Assembly (NCBI GenBank): GCA_041394265.1
Contig: JAWKIO010000005.1
Span: forward strand, 4,588,001-4,652,000
DNA: 64,000 nt
DNA from: Acidimicrobiales bacterium
GTDB lineage: Bacteria > Actinomycetota > Acidimicrobiia > Acidimicrobiales > SZUA-35
Reading direction: 5' to 3'
In this document: piece after piece, positions 51,958 through 60,981 of the stretch
Numbering within the stretch: position 1 is the stretch's first letter
Layout: the number at the start of each line of letters is the position of its first letter
The notes under the pieces: model-generated
Told to the model about the DNA's origin: nothing
The model's database searches: none
Seen by the model: only the letters and a program-made list of their open reading frames with translations
Program-made: the position numbers and the translations under genes

Positions 51958-54549
51958 TCAGGCCGAGTCGGGCTCGATGATGCCGGCCAACTCGAGGATG
52001 CGGGTCGGCGGCAGGTGTTGCTCGGTGACACGGACCCCGAGATGGGCGAGGGCGTCCTCGACGGCGTTGGTGATGGCGGCCGGCGCGCCGATCATGCCGC
52101 CTTCGCCCACGCCGCGAAAGTTCGCCTCGAGGTCCGACGGCGTCTCGACGTGGTGGATCTCGATGTCGGGAATCTCCATGGCGGTCGGGATCAGGTAGTC
52201 GACGAACGTGCCGGTGGTGAAGTTTGCGTCGTCGCTATAGGCCGCGTGCTCGTAGAAGACCGCGCCGATGCCCTGCGCCACGCCACCTCGCACCTGTCCC
52301 TCGACGATGGCGGGATTGATCAGCTCGCCACAGTCCTCGACCACGAGGTAGCGGGGGATCGTGACGAACCCGGTGGTGAGATCGATCTCGACCCAGCACA
52401 CGTGGGTGGCAACCGACCATCCGCCGGCCCCGCCGTCGTAGACGACGCTGCCCTGCAGCTGGTGGGTGTCGTCGTCCGACGTCGGTGTCGCTGCTGCGAC
52501 CGATGCGGCGACCTCGGCAAACGAACGGCCGATGGAGGGCACCCCGGCGACGTGAATGGTGCCGTCGTCGATGACGAGGTCGTCGACCGACGCTTCGAGC
52601 AGCTCAGTCGCCTCGTCGAGGATCTGGCGACGCAGGTCTCGGCTCGCGAATAGGACCGAACCGCCGCCCATCGGACCGCCCCGGCTGCCGCCGGTGCCGA
52701 TGGGTGTGAAGGTGGTGCGGCGGGTGTCGCCGTAGATGACGTCGATCGCCTCGATCGGCACGCCGAGCTGGTCGGCAGCGATCTGGGCCATGGTGGTCTC
52801 GTGGCCCTGCCCGTGCGGCATTTGCGACGTGATGATGGCGATCCGGCCATCGGGCTGCAGGACGGCGGTCGCCGGCTCACTGCTGAGTGCACCGCCGCCA
52901 GGCATCACGTGATCGAGGAAGTCGGGTGGGCCGGGCGCTGCCTCATGGAAGGTGGCGACACCGAGACCGAGGCACCGACCCTCGGCCCGCGCCTCCGCCT
53001 GTTCCCGGGCGAAACCCTCGACGTCGGCCAATTCCAGAGCTCGCTCGAGCGTGGTGTGCGCCGACATCCGGGTGTCGAGCATCGGCCCGGTGATCATGGG
53101 CGTTGGCAGCTCGGCGATCGTGATCATGTTGCGCCGCCGGATCTCAGCCCCGGTGATCCCGAGGGTGCGAGCGACCACGTCGAGCATGCGCTCCCGGACC
53201 CAGGTCTCGTTGGCCCACGGCCCTCGATAGGCCACGTAGTGCGCCTTGTTCGACGCCACGACCCGGGTGCGGAGGCGGTACGCGTCCCAGCGGTAGGTGC
53301 CAGGGAACATGACCTTCATGATCCGGCTGAAGAACGGCGCACCGAACGGGATGGCCGGGTAGGCGCCCTGGTTCATCACCATCGACACGTCCATGCCCAG
53401 GAGCCGACCCTCGTTGGTGACCGCGACCCGAACCGTCAGATCCTCCTCGCGGGCCTGGCCCCCGACCATGAGGTGTTCGTTGCGGTCCTCGATCCACTTG
53501 ATCGAACGGTCGAGACGACGGGCCATGGCCGCAACAGCGACGTCTTCGCGGCTCGGGTGTCCTTTGACGCCGAACGCGCCGCCGATGTCGTCGGCGACCA
53601 CGCTGGGAATGTCGCTCGGGTCCTTGTCGAGCACGTTGAGGAACGTGCGGGCCATGTGGCGCAACGTGCTTGGCTCGCGACGAAGCTGATAGAGCATGCC
53701 GGCGTTGTCGGACTTGGCCAGTTCGTCCTTCTTCTCGTTGGCGAACGCCTTCGCGCCGGCTGCGAACCGTCCGAGCTTGTCGCGCTTGCCGGCAAGCGAT
53801 CGCAGCGAGTCGAACGCCGACGCCCGCTCGGTCGACATGGCCAGCAGCCAGCGCAGGGCGTGACTGGTCTGAGTGGTGGCGTGGAAGACCATCTCCCGTT
53901 CGCCGGAGTTGCCGACGACCATCTCGGCCACACAGCCGCGAGTTTCCATCGGTTGGTTGGACTGGCGGTGCGACGAGAAGGTCTCGGTGACGATGCGGTC
54001 GGCGTTGGCGAACACGGCGTCGATGTCGCCGAAGGTGTCGGTGTGGTCGAACAACACATTGCTCTTGGCCCGCGGCCACAGCGGCAGGCGGGCCGAGTTG
54101 AGCGCCTGCACGATGGACGAGATCGCCTCGAGCGGCTCGTACTCGACGTCGATCAGCTCGGCGGCGTCTTCGCCGACGCGCCGCGACTCGGCGACGATCA
54201 CGGCCACCGGATCACCGACATGGCGGACCCGGTCGACGGCGAGCGGTCCGAACAGGGGGTTGTAGAGCTTGTCGAGCGATGACAGCGGAAGGAACGGGTT
54301 GGTGATGGCTGCCATCTCGGCGCCGGTCATCACGGCGATCACACCCGGAAGGGCCTGCGCCCCGGCGGTGTCGATCGAGACGATCGTGGCGTGGGGGAAC
54401 GGGCTACGAACGAACACGGCGTGGGCCATGTCGTCGACCACGAGATCATCGATGTAGTGGCCCTCGCCAACCAGGAGTCGCTGGTCCTCGACCCGTTTGA
54501 CGCTGGTGCCGACGAGGCCCGAGCGCCCGGGGGTGAGCGAATCACGCAT
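51958..54549 (-). CDS. Molybdenum hydroxylase large subunit (XDH/CoxL family)
   Basis: 863 residues. Residues 10-230 resemble the N-terminal Mo-subunit fold, ending in the QTSHALRW segment. DIGGAFGVKG near residue 321-330 is the MPT-binding motif, and GVGEGG at ~813 supplies the catalytic Glu (816). The active-site loop reads AYRGPWA at 440-446 and thus is neither form I (AYXCSFR) nor form II (AYRGAGR) CO dehydrogenase, so CO oxidation is unlikely. A ~65-residue extra segment (240-313), Lys/Ala-rich, interrupts the fold. ATG 54549 has GGAG 10-13 bases upstream and overlaps the small-subunit stop by eight bases. Substrate unknown; probably an N-heterocycle or aldehyde. Confidence 0.88.
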   Translation of the reverse strand: MRDSLTPGRSGLVGTSVKRVEDQRLLVGEGHYIDDLVVDDMAHAVFVRSPFPHATIVSIDTAGAQALPGVIAVMTGAEMAAITNPFLPLSSLDKLYNPLFGPLAVDRVRHVGDPVAVIVAESRRVGEDAAELIDVEYEPLEAISSIVQALNSARLPLWPRAKSNVLFDHTDTFGDIDAVFANADRIVTETFSSHRQSNQPMETRGCVAEMVVGNSGEREMVFHATTQTSHALRWLLAMSTERASAFDSLRSLAGKRDKLGRFAAGAKAFANEKKDELAKSDNAGMLYQLRREPSTLRHMARTFLNVLDKDPSDIPSVVADDIGGAFGVKGHPSREDVAVAAMARRLDRSIKWIEDRNEHLMVGGQAREEDLTVRVAVTNEGRLLGMDVSMVMNQGAYPAIPFGAPFFSRIMKVMFPGTYRWDAYRLRTRVVASNKAHYVAYRGPWANETWVRERMLDVVARTLGITGAEIRRRNMITIAELPTPMITGPMLDTRMSAHTTLERALELADVEGFAREQAEARAEGRCLGLGVATFHEAAPGPPDFLDHVMPGGGALSSEPATAVLQPDGRIAIITSQMPHGQGHETTMAQIAADQLGVPIEAIDVIYGDTRRTTFTPIGTGGSRGGPMGGGSVLFASRDLRRQILDEATELLEASVDDLVIDDGTIHVAGVPSIGRSFAEVAASVAAATPTSDDDTHQLQGSVVYDGGAGGWSVATHVCWVEIDLTTGFVTIPRYLVVEDCGELINPAIVEGQVRGGVAQGIGAVFYEHAAYSDDANFTTGTFVDYLIPTAMEIPDIEIHHVETPSDLEANFRGVGEGGMIGAPAAITNAVEDALAHLGVRVTEQHLPPTRILELAGIIEPDSA

Positions 54550-55084
54550 CGTCGTCTCCTTTGTCGGCTTGCAGCAGGCGGACCGCCGTCTCGACGCCGT
54601 CGAGGATCGAGGCGTAGCCGGTGCAGCGGCAGAGGTTGCCGGACAGTTCCCCGCGGATCTCATCTCGAGTTGGCGTCGGGTTGGTATCGAGCAGGCAGGC
54701 GGCGGTGATGAGGAAGCCCGGTGCACAGAAGGCGCACTGGAAGCCGTGGGCGTCGTGCATGCCCTGCTGGATGGGGTGGAGCACGCCGTCGGTGGCGAGC
54801 CCCTCGATCGTGGTGATCGCAGCGCCATCGGCCTGGATGGCCAGCATGAGGCACGAGCGAACCGGTCGGCCGTCGAGCGCCACGGTGCAGGCGCCACACA
54901 CGCCATGCTCACAGCCGAGGTGGGTGCCAGTGAGGCCGAGCTCCTCGCGGATGACCTCGGCCAGCGTGCGGCGGACGGGGACCTCGAGTCGTCGGTGGAC
55001 GCCGTTGACGGTCAGCTCGAGGGCGACCGTGTGCTCGGTGTTGCCAGCGTTGTCGGTGTCGTTGGTGCGGTCGGTGGAGGTCAT
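54542..55084 (-). CDS. Molybdenum hydroxylase [2Fe-2S] subunit
   Basis: 180 residues. The N-terminal plant-type ferredoxin domain has CEHGVCGACTV plus a fourth Cys (SCLML), and the C-terminal helical domain has CAFCAPGF ... CRCTG, giving the two clusters that pass electrons from molybdenum to FAD. An unusual ~20-residue Asn/Thr-rich N-terminus (MTSTDRTNDTDNAGNTEH) precedes the fold. ATG 55084 overlaps the stop of the FAD subunit gene by four bases (ATGA), giving the order FAD, Fe-S, Mo on the minus strand. Confidence 0.93.
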   Translation of the reverse strand: MTSTDRTNDTDNAGNTEHTVALELTVNGVHRRLEVPVRRTLAEVIREELGLTGTHLGCEHGVCGACTVALDGRPVRSCLMLAIQADGAAITTIEGLATDGVLHPIQQGMHDAHGFQCAFCAPGFLITAACLLDTNPTPTRDEIRGELSGNLCRCTGYASILDGVETAVRLLQADKGDDDA

Positions 55085-55947
55085 CGGATCGATCCTGCTG
55101 CTTCGCCGAGGGCCTGAGCGGCGAGCACGGCGGCGAGGTGGCGGCGGTAGTTGGCCGAGCCGTGGAGGTCGCTCGGTGGGTCGAGCGCATCGGCAGCTGC
55201 TCGGGCTGCGTCGGCGAACACCGAGGGCGACGGCGTGGCACCGAGGAGCAACTGCTCGGCATCGATCGCGCGGATGGGGGTCGGACCGACACCGGTGAAG
55301 ACGAGTGCTGCGTGCTCGATCGTGGTGTCATCGCCAAGAGTGACAGTCGCGCCGGCGCCGACGATGCCGTAGTCGCCGTGGCGCCGACTCCGCTCGCCGA
55401 AACCCGCGCCGCGCCGCTCGCCCCATTCCGGGAACCGGACCTCGGTGAGCAGCTCGTCGTCTTCGAGGGCGGTGTCGAGGAAGCCGGTGAAGAACTCATC
55501 GGCGGGAATCGCCCGTTCGCCGCGAACGCTGACCGCAATCATGGTGGCGTCGAGTGCCCGGCAGACCGCCGGGAGCTCCGCAGCCGGATCGGCGTGGGCG
55601 ATGCTGCCGCACAGCGTGCCCCGGTTGCGGATGGCACGATGCCCGATGAACGGCAACGCCTTGGCGAGCAGGGGTGCGAACTGTTGGAGCGCCCCGTGTT
55701 CCTCGGCTTGGGCGTGGCGAGTCCCGCAGCCGATCCGTGTGCCGGTCGCATCGCTCGAGATCGTGTCCAGTCCGGGAATGGCGCCGATGTCGACCAGATG
55801 CGCCGGGGCTCCGATGCGCAGTGCCATCACCGGTAGGAGTGACTGGCCCCCGGCCAGGATCTTCGCCTCGCCTCCGAGGTCGGCGAGCAGCTGCACGGCG
55901 TCGCCGACCGAGGCGGGTCGGTGGTACTCGAACCGGGGGAGCTTCAT
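55081..55947 (-). CDS. Molybdenum hydroxylase FAD subunit (CoxM-like)
   Basis: 288 residues, FAD_binding_5 family. The motifs AGGQSLLPVMALR and TLCGSIAHADPAAELP (FAD pyrophosphate loops) are present. It accepts electrons from the Fe-S subunit and passes them to an acceptor. It is the first gene of the three-gene operon; a TAGGGT -10 lies eight bases before the ATG on the minus strand. No accessory maturation genes (XdhC, CoxD-like) are adjacent in the window. Confidence 0.92.
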   Translation of the reverse strand: MKLPRFEYHRPASVGDAVQLLADLGGEAKILAGGQSLLPVMALRIGAPAHLVDIGAIPGLDTISSDATGTRIGCGTRHAQAEEHGALQQFAPLLAKALPFIGHRAIRNRGTLCGSIAHADPAAELPAVCRALDATMIAVSVRGERAIPADEFFTGFLDTALEDDELLTEVRFPEWGERRGAGFGERSRRHGDYGIVGAGATVTLGDDTTIEHAALVFTGVGPTPIRAIDAEQLLLGATPSPSVFADAARAAADALDPPSDLHGSANYRRHLAAVLAAQALGEAAGSIR

Positions 55948-55955
55948 CGTGTTCG

Positions 55956-55961
55956 ACCCTA
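55956..55961 (-). promoter_or_regulatory. Putative -10 element TAGGGT
   Basis: On the minus strand TAGGGT lies eight bases before the ATG at 55947, at the head of the molybdenum hydroxylase operon. Confidence 0.42.
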
Positions 55962-55998
55962 GTACCGCCGATCGACTCGATTGGTGAGACCTAGCCGG

Positions 55999-56676
55999 TC
56001 AGTCCGCCGTCAGCGGACGATCCATGGAGTCGAGGAAGGCGATCTGCTCGACCGGGAGCCGCCGCAGCTTCGTGGGAAACGGCTTGGCCGGATAGCCGGC
56101 CACGATGTGGGCGGCAGTGGCCAGCTCGTCGGGGATGCCGAGCAGCTCCTTCACCTGCGGCTCGAAGGCACACAGCAGTGTGGTGAGCGTGGTGGCGACA
56201 CCCTCGTTGCGCAGGGCCAGACACAGGTTCTGCACGATCGGGTAGACCGAGGCACCGCCGACGATGCTGAGGCGGCCGAGGTCGGTGTCGGTGGGGTGCG
56301 TGGCGGCGAGATCGGCCAGGGCGACGATGATCGCCGGGTGGTTGGCGAGGTTTTTGGCGAAGTCGTCGGCGGCGAGCGCGGTCGCTCTCGAGACCTCGGT
56401 CTTGGTGGCTTTGGCGTCACCGCTCTCGGCCTGGATCGCTTCGCCCGAGCTGGTCGCCAGCTCGAAATACGCCGACCACGGGATCATGTACCACTCGGCG
56501 AGCTGGGCCTTCTTGGCGGGGTCGGTGACGATCAGGAAGCGCACCGGTTGACGGTTGCCACCCTGGGGGCCGAAGCGAGCGTTGTCGACCGCCCGGTAGA
56601 GCACGTCGTTGGGGATCGGGTCGGGCTTGTAGTAGCGATTGGCCGGCTGCGAGCGCATGGCGTCGATCAGATCCAT
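55999..56676 (-). CDS. Nitroreductase family flavoprotein
   Basis: 225 residues. The N-terminal YYKPDPIPNDVLYRAVDNARFGPQGGNRQPVRFLIV is the FMN-binding face of nitroreductases and the C-terminal GASVYPIVQNLCLALRNEGVATTLTT is the dimer-forming helix. NAD(P)H- and FMN-dependent reductase; real substrates range from nitroaromatics to flavins. The ATG at 56676 has a CAGGGGGACT ribosome binding site. It lies 115 bases downstream of the frameshifted OYE-like gene on the same strand and might be co-transcribed with it. Confidence 0.88.
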   Translation of the reverse strand: MDLIDAMRSQPANRYYKPDPIPNDVLYRAVDNARFGPQGGNRQPVRFLIVTDPAKKAQLAEWYMIPWSAYFELATSSGEAIQAESGDAKATKTEVSRATALAADDFAKNLANHPAIIVALADLAATHPTDTDLGRLSIVGGASVYPIVQNLCLALRNEGVATTLTTLLCAFEPQVKELLGIPDELATAAHIVAGYPAKPFPTKLRRLPVEQIAFLDSMDRPLTAD

Positions 56677-56791
56677 CGGAGTCCCCCTGGGTCACGGTGT
56701 TCGTGGGCGTGTGCGGTTGTGCGCAGTCCTAGCACCTCCGCCGTCGCCCGGCCCACCCACCACCCTTCGCTGGGATTCGAGGACGGAACGA

Positions 56792-57110
56792 TCAGAGGGA
56801 ACGGGCGAGGGCTGCGGCCTGATGGATGGCGGGGAGGACACCGTTGGTGCCGGTGACATCGCCGATGCGGTGGAGTCGCCAGTTGCCGGGCTCGGCCTCG
56901 AGATACTCGCCGAGTTCGCGGTTGGGATGGCCGTAGGTGACGATCACGACCGTCTTCGCCGGAATCGTGCGGCAGCGATCGGTGAAGGGCACGCCGATGT
57001 CGACAGCGTCGGGACGGATCTCGCGCAGATGATGGCCGCCGATGAAGTCGAAGGCACCGGACATCAGCCGCTCCCGTGCCGCAGCAACCGTGGCCGGCGG
57101 GTAGGGAGGG
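56792..57110 (-). pseudogene. 3' fragment of the OYE-like gene (after frameshift)
   Basis: In another minus-strand frame the OYE-like protein continues: PPATVAAARERLMSGAFDFIGG ... VTYGHPNRELGEYLEAEPGNWRLHRIGDVTGTNG ... ALARSL, then stop. This is the missing C-terminal ~100 residues of the NADH-binding/FAD region. Joined to the 5' part by adding one base in the C-rich stretch (57098-57113) the product would be about 655 residues, the normal size for these enzymes. No start codon or ribosome site suits separate expression. Confidence 0.82.
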
Positions 57111-58752
57111 TGGCGCCGATCGAATCGAGGCGACCGACCATGGCGACCTCGAGACCGGCTTCGAGCAGGACGTCGGCAACCGAGATGGCCTCGAACGTGC
57201 CGGTGTCGTCGTAGACCACGGCCGGGCCGACGAGCGAGGCCCGTCCGCCGAAGCCGAACACGTCCCACGAGGTGAAGACGTGGGGGAGTCCGTGCCCGGG
57301 CACGGGGTTCACCGGGGTCGACAGCTGGAACCCGTCGGTGCGCGGCATCACCCCGGTGGCGAGGATGACCTCGTCGGGGGCCAGTTCTGCGACGACGTCG
57401 GGGTCGACCCAGGTGTTCAGCACGATGCGGACGCCCAGGCGCTCGACCTCGCCGGTCAGCCACTCGGTGATGGCACCGATGTCGCTGCGGTGGGGCGCCG
57501 TCGCGGCGATCGACACCTGGCCGCCGAGGCGACGCGTCGCTTCGTAGAGGTGCACCTCGTGACCGCGGAGGGCGGCCGTGCGGGCCGCCTCGAGCCCGGC
57601 GGGACCGCCGCCGACGACCAGCACTCGTTTCGACACCTCGGCCGGACCGGTCGGCTCGAAACTGACCATCGTCTCCTGCGCCGTAGCGACGTTGACCACA
57701 CAACTCAGGACACCGGTCGACATGAGCTGGCCGACGCAGCCGGTGTTCGAGCCGATGCACGGGCGCACCAGGGCGCTCTCGCCCCGCTGGGACTTGTTGA
57801 CGAGTTCGGGGTCGGCGATCAGGGCACGCACCATCGACACCATGTCGGCCGCACCATCGGCGACGACTCGCTCGGCGTCGTCGAGGGTCATGATCCGACC
57901 CACGACCATGGTGGGTTTGGTCAGTCCGGCGGTGATGTGGGCGTTGGCCGGCATCTCGTTGGCGAGCGGCTCGTCCATGGGGGCGAGGAGCTTGTAGAAC
58001 CGCCAATACGAGCCCATGTGCAGCGAGATGTAGTCGACCTGCGGTTCGACGATCCGGGCGATCTCGGCGATGTCGTCGGGCGTCATCCCGCCGGGGATGT
58101 ACTCCTCGTTCGGCAGCCGAATACCGACGCAGAAGTCGTCGCCGACCTCGCTGCGGATCGAGGCCAGGATCTCCATGAGGAACCGCATGCGGTTCTCGAG
58201 CGAACCGCCGTACTCGTCGTCTCGCACGTTGTTGGCGGGCGAGAGGAACTGCTCGATGAGGTAGCCCGACGACGCGTGGAGGTCGACGCCGTCGAGCCCA
58301 CCCTCGCGGCACCGTCGAGCAGCCGCACCGAAGGCCTCGACCATCTCGCCGATGTCGGCGGTCGACATGGCCGTGGGGATGCCGCCGACCATGGGGTTCG
58401 GAATCGGGCTCGACGAGATCTGGGTTGCCGCCTTCTTCGGGCGTGTGGCCGAGCCGGGGTGGTAGATCTGCTGGAGCATGGCCATGCCGTAGGGCCGCAT
58501 CCGGGCAGAGAGCTCGCGGTAGAAGGGGATGCAGTCGTCGCTGTGGAGTGGAATGAGGCTGGGGGCGTTGGCGTGTACCCCGGTGGCTTCGAGGGTGCTG
58601 AGGGCGACACCGCCGGCGGCCCGGGCCTCGTGGTAGGCGATGAGGCGTTCACCGGTCATCAGGGTGCCGTGAGCCGAGCGGACGATGCGGTTCTTGAGCG
58701 TGAGCGGCCCGACGTCAAGACTCGTGAACAGATGCTCGTAGCGCGCCGACAT
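57064..58752 (-). CDS. OYE / 2,4-dienoyl-CoA reductase-like flavoenzyme, 5' part, frameshifted
   Basis: 562 residues as read. The N-terminal Old Yellow Enzyme barrel (LTLKNRIVRSAHGTLMTGERLIAYHEARAAGG) has DGVDLHASSGYLIEQFLSP and CIGSNTGCVGQ, the iron-sulfur-binding segment. A FAD/NAD module begins at VLVVGGGPAGLEAARTAALRG. The reading frame ends early: RLDSIGATLPTRRPRLLRHGSG then stop, and the continuation is in another frame at 56792-57110. A one-base loss in the C-rich stretch at 57098-57113 explains it. ATG 58752 has AAGGGG upstream. Either a real frameshift, a sequencing error, or programmed shift. Confidence 0.85.
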   Translation of the reverse strand: MSARYEHLFTSLDVGPLTLKNRIVRSAHGTLMTGERLIAYHEARAAGGVALSTLEATGVHANAPSLIPLHSDDCIPFYRELSARMRPYGMAMLQQIYHPGSATRPKKAATQISSSPIPNPMVGGIPTAMSTADIGEMVEAFGAAARRCREGGLDGVDLHASSGYLIEQFLSPANNVRDDEYGGSLENRMRFLMEILASIRSEVGDDFCVGIRLPNEEYIPGGMTPDDIAEIARIVEPQVDYISLHMGSYWRFYKLLAPMDEPLANEMPANAHITAGLTKPTMVVGRIMTLDDAERVVADGAADMVSMVRALIADPELVNKSQRGESALVRPCIGSNTGCVGQLMSTGVLSCVVNVATAQETMVSFEPTGPAEVSKRVLVVGGGPAGLEAARTAALRGHEVHLYEATRRLGGQVSIAATAPHRSDIGAITEWLTGEVERLGVRIVLNTWVDPDVVAELAPDEVILATGVMPRTDGFQLSTPVNPVPGHGLPHVFTSWDVFGFGGRASLVGPAVVYDDTGTFEAISVADVLLEAGLEVAMVGRLDSIGATLPTRRPRLLRHGSG

Positions 58753-58799
58753 ACGTGGCCCCTTCAGATGATGTCGTTTCTCGGACGAGCGACTCACTC

Positions 58800-58809
58800 T
58801 AGTCGACTA
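58800..58809. promoter_or_regulatory. 10-bp palindrome in the OYE/LLM divergent region
   Basis: TAGTCGACTA is a perfect palindrome in the divergent gap between the OYE-like and LLM genes, and TAGTC recurs in TGTAGTCATC three bases later. It overlaps a minus-strand TAGAGT (58796-58801). It could be an operator controlling both genes; the regulator is unknown. Confidence 0.4.
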
Positions 58810-58893
58810 ACTGTAGTCATCATGGAGTAACTTGGTCGCTTCCGCCACTGCGACCAGCATCCAGCCGGATCCCATCGACCGAGGAGTGACACC

Positions 58894-59916
58894 GTGATCG
58901 AGTTCAGCCTGACCCTGCCGAGGTTCCACGACCCCGACGACGTCCAGCCGTACCGGCGGACGTATGAGTTCTGCTCGACGGTCGACCAGCTCGGCTACGC
59001 GAGCGGGTTCATCGGGCACCACTCGTTCTCGCCCGAGGTGAAGGACGAGGCAGCGCCGTTCGTGTTTCTCTCGGCGATCGGCGCGCACACCGAGCGCATG
59101 CGGCTCGGCACCGGCGTCTACCTCGCCGGTCTGCACCATCCGGCCAACATCTGTGAGCAGGTGTCGACCCTCGACCGCATCACCAACGGTCGGGCCGTGC
59201 TCGGTGTCGGCACCGGCTACCGCGAGTACGAGTTCAAGAACTTCGGCACCGACTACAAGCGTCGGGGCAAGCGGCTCGACGAGACGCTGGCCGTACTGCG
59301 CAAGGCGTGGGCAACCGGGAGCTACGAGTGGGACGGTGAGTTCTTCCAGATGGACGACGTGCCGGTGTTCCCACCGGCGGTCCAGCGCCCGAACCCGCCG
59401 ATCTACGTGGGTGGCACCTCGCAGGCTGCCATCCGCCGGGCCGCAACCTACGGCGACACCTGGTTCACCCTGCCGATGGAGACGCTGCCGGTGGTCGTCG
59501 ATCTCGTGAACCAATACAAGGCGGCGTGCGAGGCTGCCGGTCGTACGCCGCGCATCTGCCTGATGCGTGAAGCGTGGGTCGGCGAAAGCGATGCCGAGGT
59601 CGAGAAGGAGTGGTACCCGCGGGCGCTGTCGTTCCACCGCTACTACTGGGATGCGGGGACCAAGGGCGACGACCACGATCCGGTGCTGCAGCGGGTGGCG
59701 GCCGGTGAGGACCCGCCGTACCAGGAGTTCGTCCGTGACCGGGCGTTCGCCGGGACGCCCGATCTGGTGATCGACGAGATCCGCCGCTGGCACGACGCCA
59801 TCGGGTTCGACGAGGTCTGCCTCATCTTCGCCACCGGCCGTGAGGCAACCACACCCGAGGCGTTGACCCGTGCCGCCACCTTGTTCGCCAACGAGGTCAT
59901 GCCCGCCTTCGCCTGA
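58894..59916 (+). CDS. LLM-class flavin-dependent oxidoreductase
   Basis: 340 residues, luciferase-like monooxygenase fold. The start (EFSLTLPRFHDPDDVQP), GLHHPANICEQVSTLDRITNGR and LGVGTGYREYEF are typical of the F420/FMN LLM superfamily. The partner cofactor cannot be told from sequence alone. GTG 58894 with AGGAG 12 bases upstream. It is divergent from the OYE-like gene, so the two may share control and work on the same compound. Confidence 0.9.
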   Translation: MIEFSLTLPRFHDPDDVQPYRRTYEFCSTVDQLGYASGFIGHHSFSPEVKDEAAPFVFLSAIGAHTERMRLGTGVYLAGLHHPANICEQVSTLDRITNGRAVLGVGTGYREYEFKNFGTDYKRRGKRLDETLAVLRKAWATGSYEWDGEFFQMDDVPVFPPAVQRPNPPIYVGGTSQAAIRRAATYGDTWFTLPMETLPVVVDLVNQYKAACEAAGRTPRICLMREAWVGESDAEVEKEWYPRALSFHRYYWDAGTKGDDHDPVLQRVAAGEDPPYQEFVRDRAFAGTPDLVIDEIRRWHDAIGFDEVCLIFATGREATTPEALTRAATLFANEVMPAFA

Positions 59917-60040
59917 TCGACTCGCCGGTCGCCCAGACCGCGGTTCGCAGCCTCGGTGGTGTGCGGGTGCCGCTTCTGGGCCCGTCGCACGACCGATGCC
60001 CATCGTGGTGCAGCCCTCGGCGCCATGGCACGATCGAGCG

Positions 60041-60970
60041 ATGTCCGTCATCCGCCCACCTCGGCTCCAGTCCGGGGATCGAGTTCGCTTGGTGTCGCCG
60101 GCGAGTACGCCGGATCGGGGCGACATCGAGTTGGTCGTTGCAGGCCTCCGGTCGCTCGGCCTGGTGCCCGAGGTGGGCGACCATGCGTTCGACGTTCACG
60201 GCTACCTGGCCGGCACCGACGACGATCGGCTCGCCGATCTGAACCAGGCGTTCGCCGATCCCGGTGTGCGGGCGGTGATCGCCACTCGCGGCGGCAAGGG
60301 CGCGTACCGGATCGCCGACCGCCTGGATGTCGACTCGCTGCGTCGCCACCCGAAGCTGCTCATCGGGTTCAGCGAGATCACTGTGCTCCACCTGGCGTTG
60401 TTCCGTACGCTCGGACTGGTCGGGCTCCACGGTGCGGCCTGGGCGTCCGAGTTGCACGGCGCCGCGTCGGCGGCCTCATTCGAACGAGCGGTCTTCTCGA
60501 CCGACGACGTGACGGTTGCGGCGAGAGCTGAGGAGTCGACGTCGGCCCTCACCACGTCGGGGCGGGCGTCGGGACGGCTGATCGGCGGCAACCAGGACAT
60601 GGTGGCCATTTCGTCGGGTTGGGCACTGCCCTCGCTCGACGGAGCGATCCTGCTGCTGGAGGCGGTCAACCTGCGCCTCGGCCACATCGACCGTCAGCTC
60701 ACGATGCTCACCAACAGCGGGGCGCTCGACCACATCGTCGGCGTGGCCGTCGGCCAGTACACCCGCTGCGGTCCCGAGGTAGACGAGACCATTCCCGACG
60801 GCTGGGAGGCGGTCGAGGTGTTGCGGGACCGTCTCGAGCGCCTCGGCGTCCCGATCCTCGGCGGGTTGCCGATCGGCCACGGCTCGAATCCCGTCGCCGT
60901 TCCACTCGGCACGACGGCGACCATCGATGCCGATCCCGGCACCCTCGTCATCGAGTCGGCGGTCAGCTGA
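60041..60970 (+). CDS. ldcA: LD-carboxypeptidase (peptidase family S66)
   Basis: 309 residues. The nucleophile Ser is in IGFSEITVLH (GFSE instead of the usual GFSD), Glu in AILLLEAVN and His in LPIGHGSNP. S66 enzymes cut the L,D-bond between meso-DAP and D-Ala in recycled muropeptides, in the cytoplasm. The ATG at 60041 has CACGAT six bases upstream, a one-base variant of the leaderless -10. An open frame runs upstream to 59870 without sensible sequence. Confidence 0.87.
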   Translation: MSVIRPPRLQSGDRVRLVSPASTPDRGDIELVVAGLRSLGLVPEVGDHAFDVHGYLAGTDDDRLADLNQAFADPGVRAVIATRGGKGAYRIADRLDVDSLRRHPKLLIGFSEITVLHLALFRTLGLVGLHGAAWASELHGAASAASFERAVFSTDDVTVAARAEESTSALTTSGRASGRLIGGNQDMVAISSGWALPSLDGAILLLEAVNLRLGHIDRQLTMLTNSGALDHIVGVAVGQYTRCGPEVDETIPDGWEAVEVLRDRLERLGVPILGGLPIGHGSNPVAVPLGTTATIDADPGTLVIESAVS

Positions 60971-60981
60971 ACGCCCAGTTG

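Noticed and set aside
54550..54912. N-terminal extension of the molybdenum large subunit frame
   Set aside because: It lies fully in the Fe-S subunit gene; ATG 54549 has a good ribosome binding site and begins the known fold.
51958..55947. Assignment as aerobic carbon monoxide dehydrogenase (coxMSL)
   Set aside because: Gene order fits, but the active-site loop (AYRGPWA) is neither form I nor form II, so CO oxidation is not supported.
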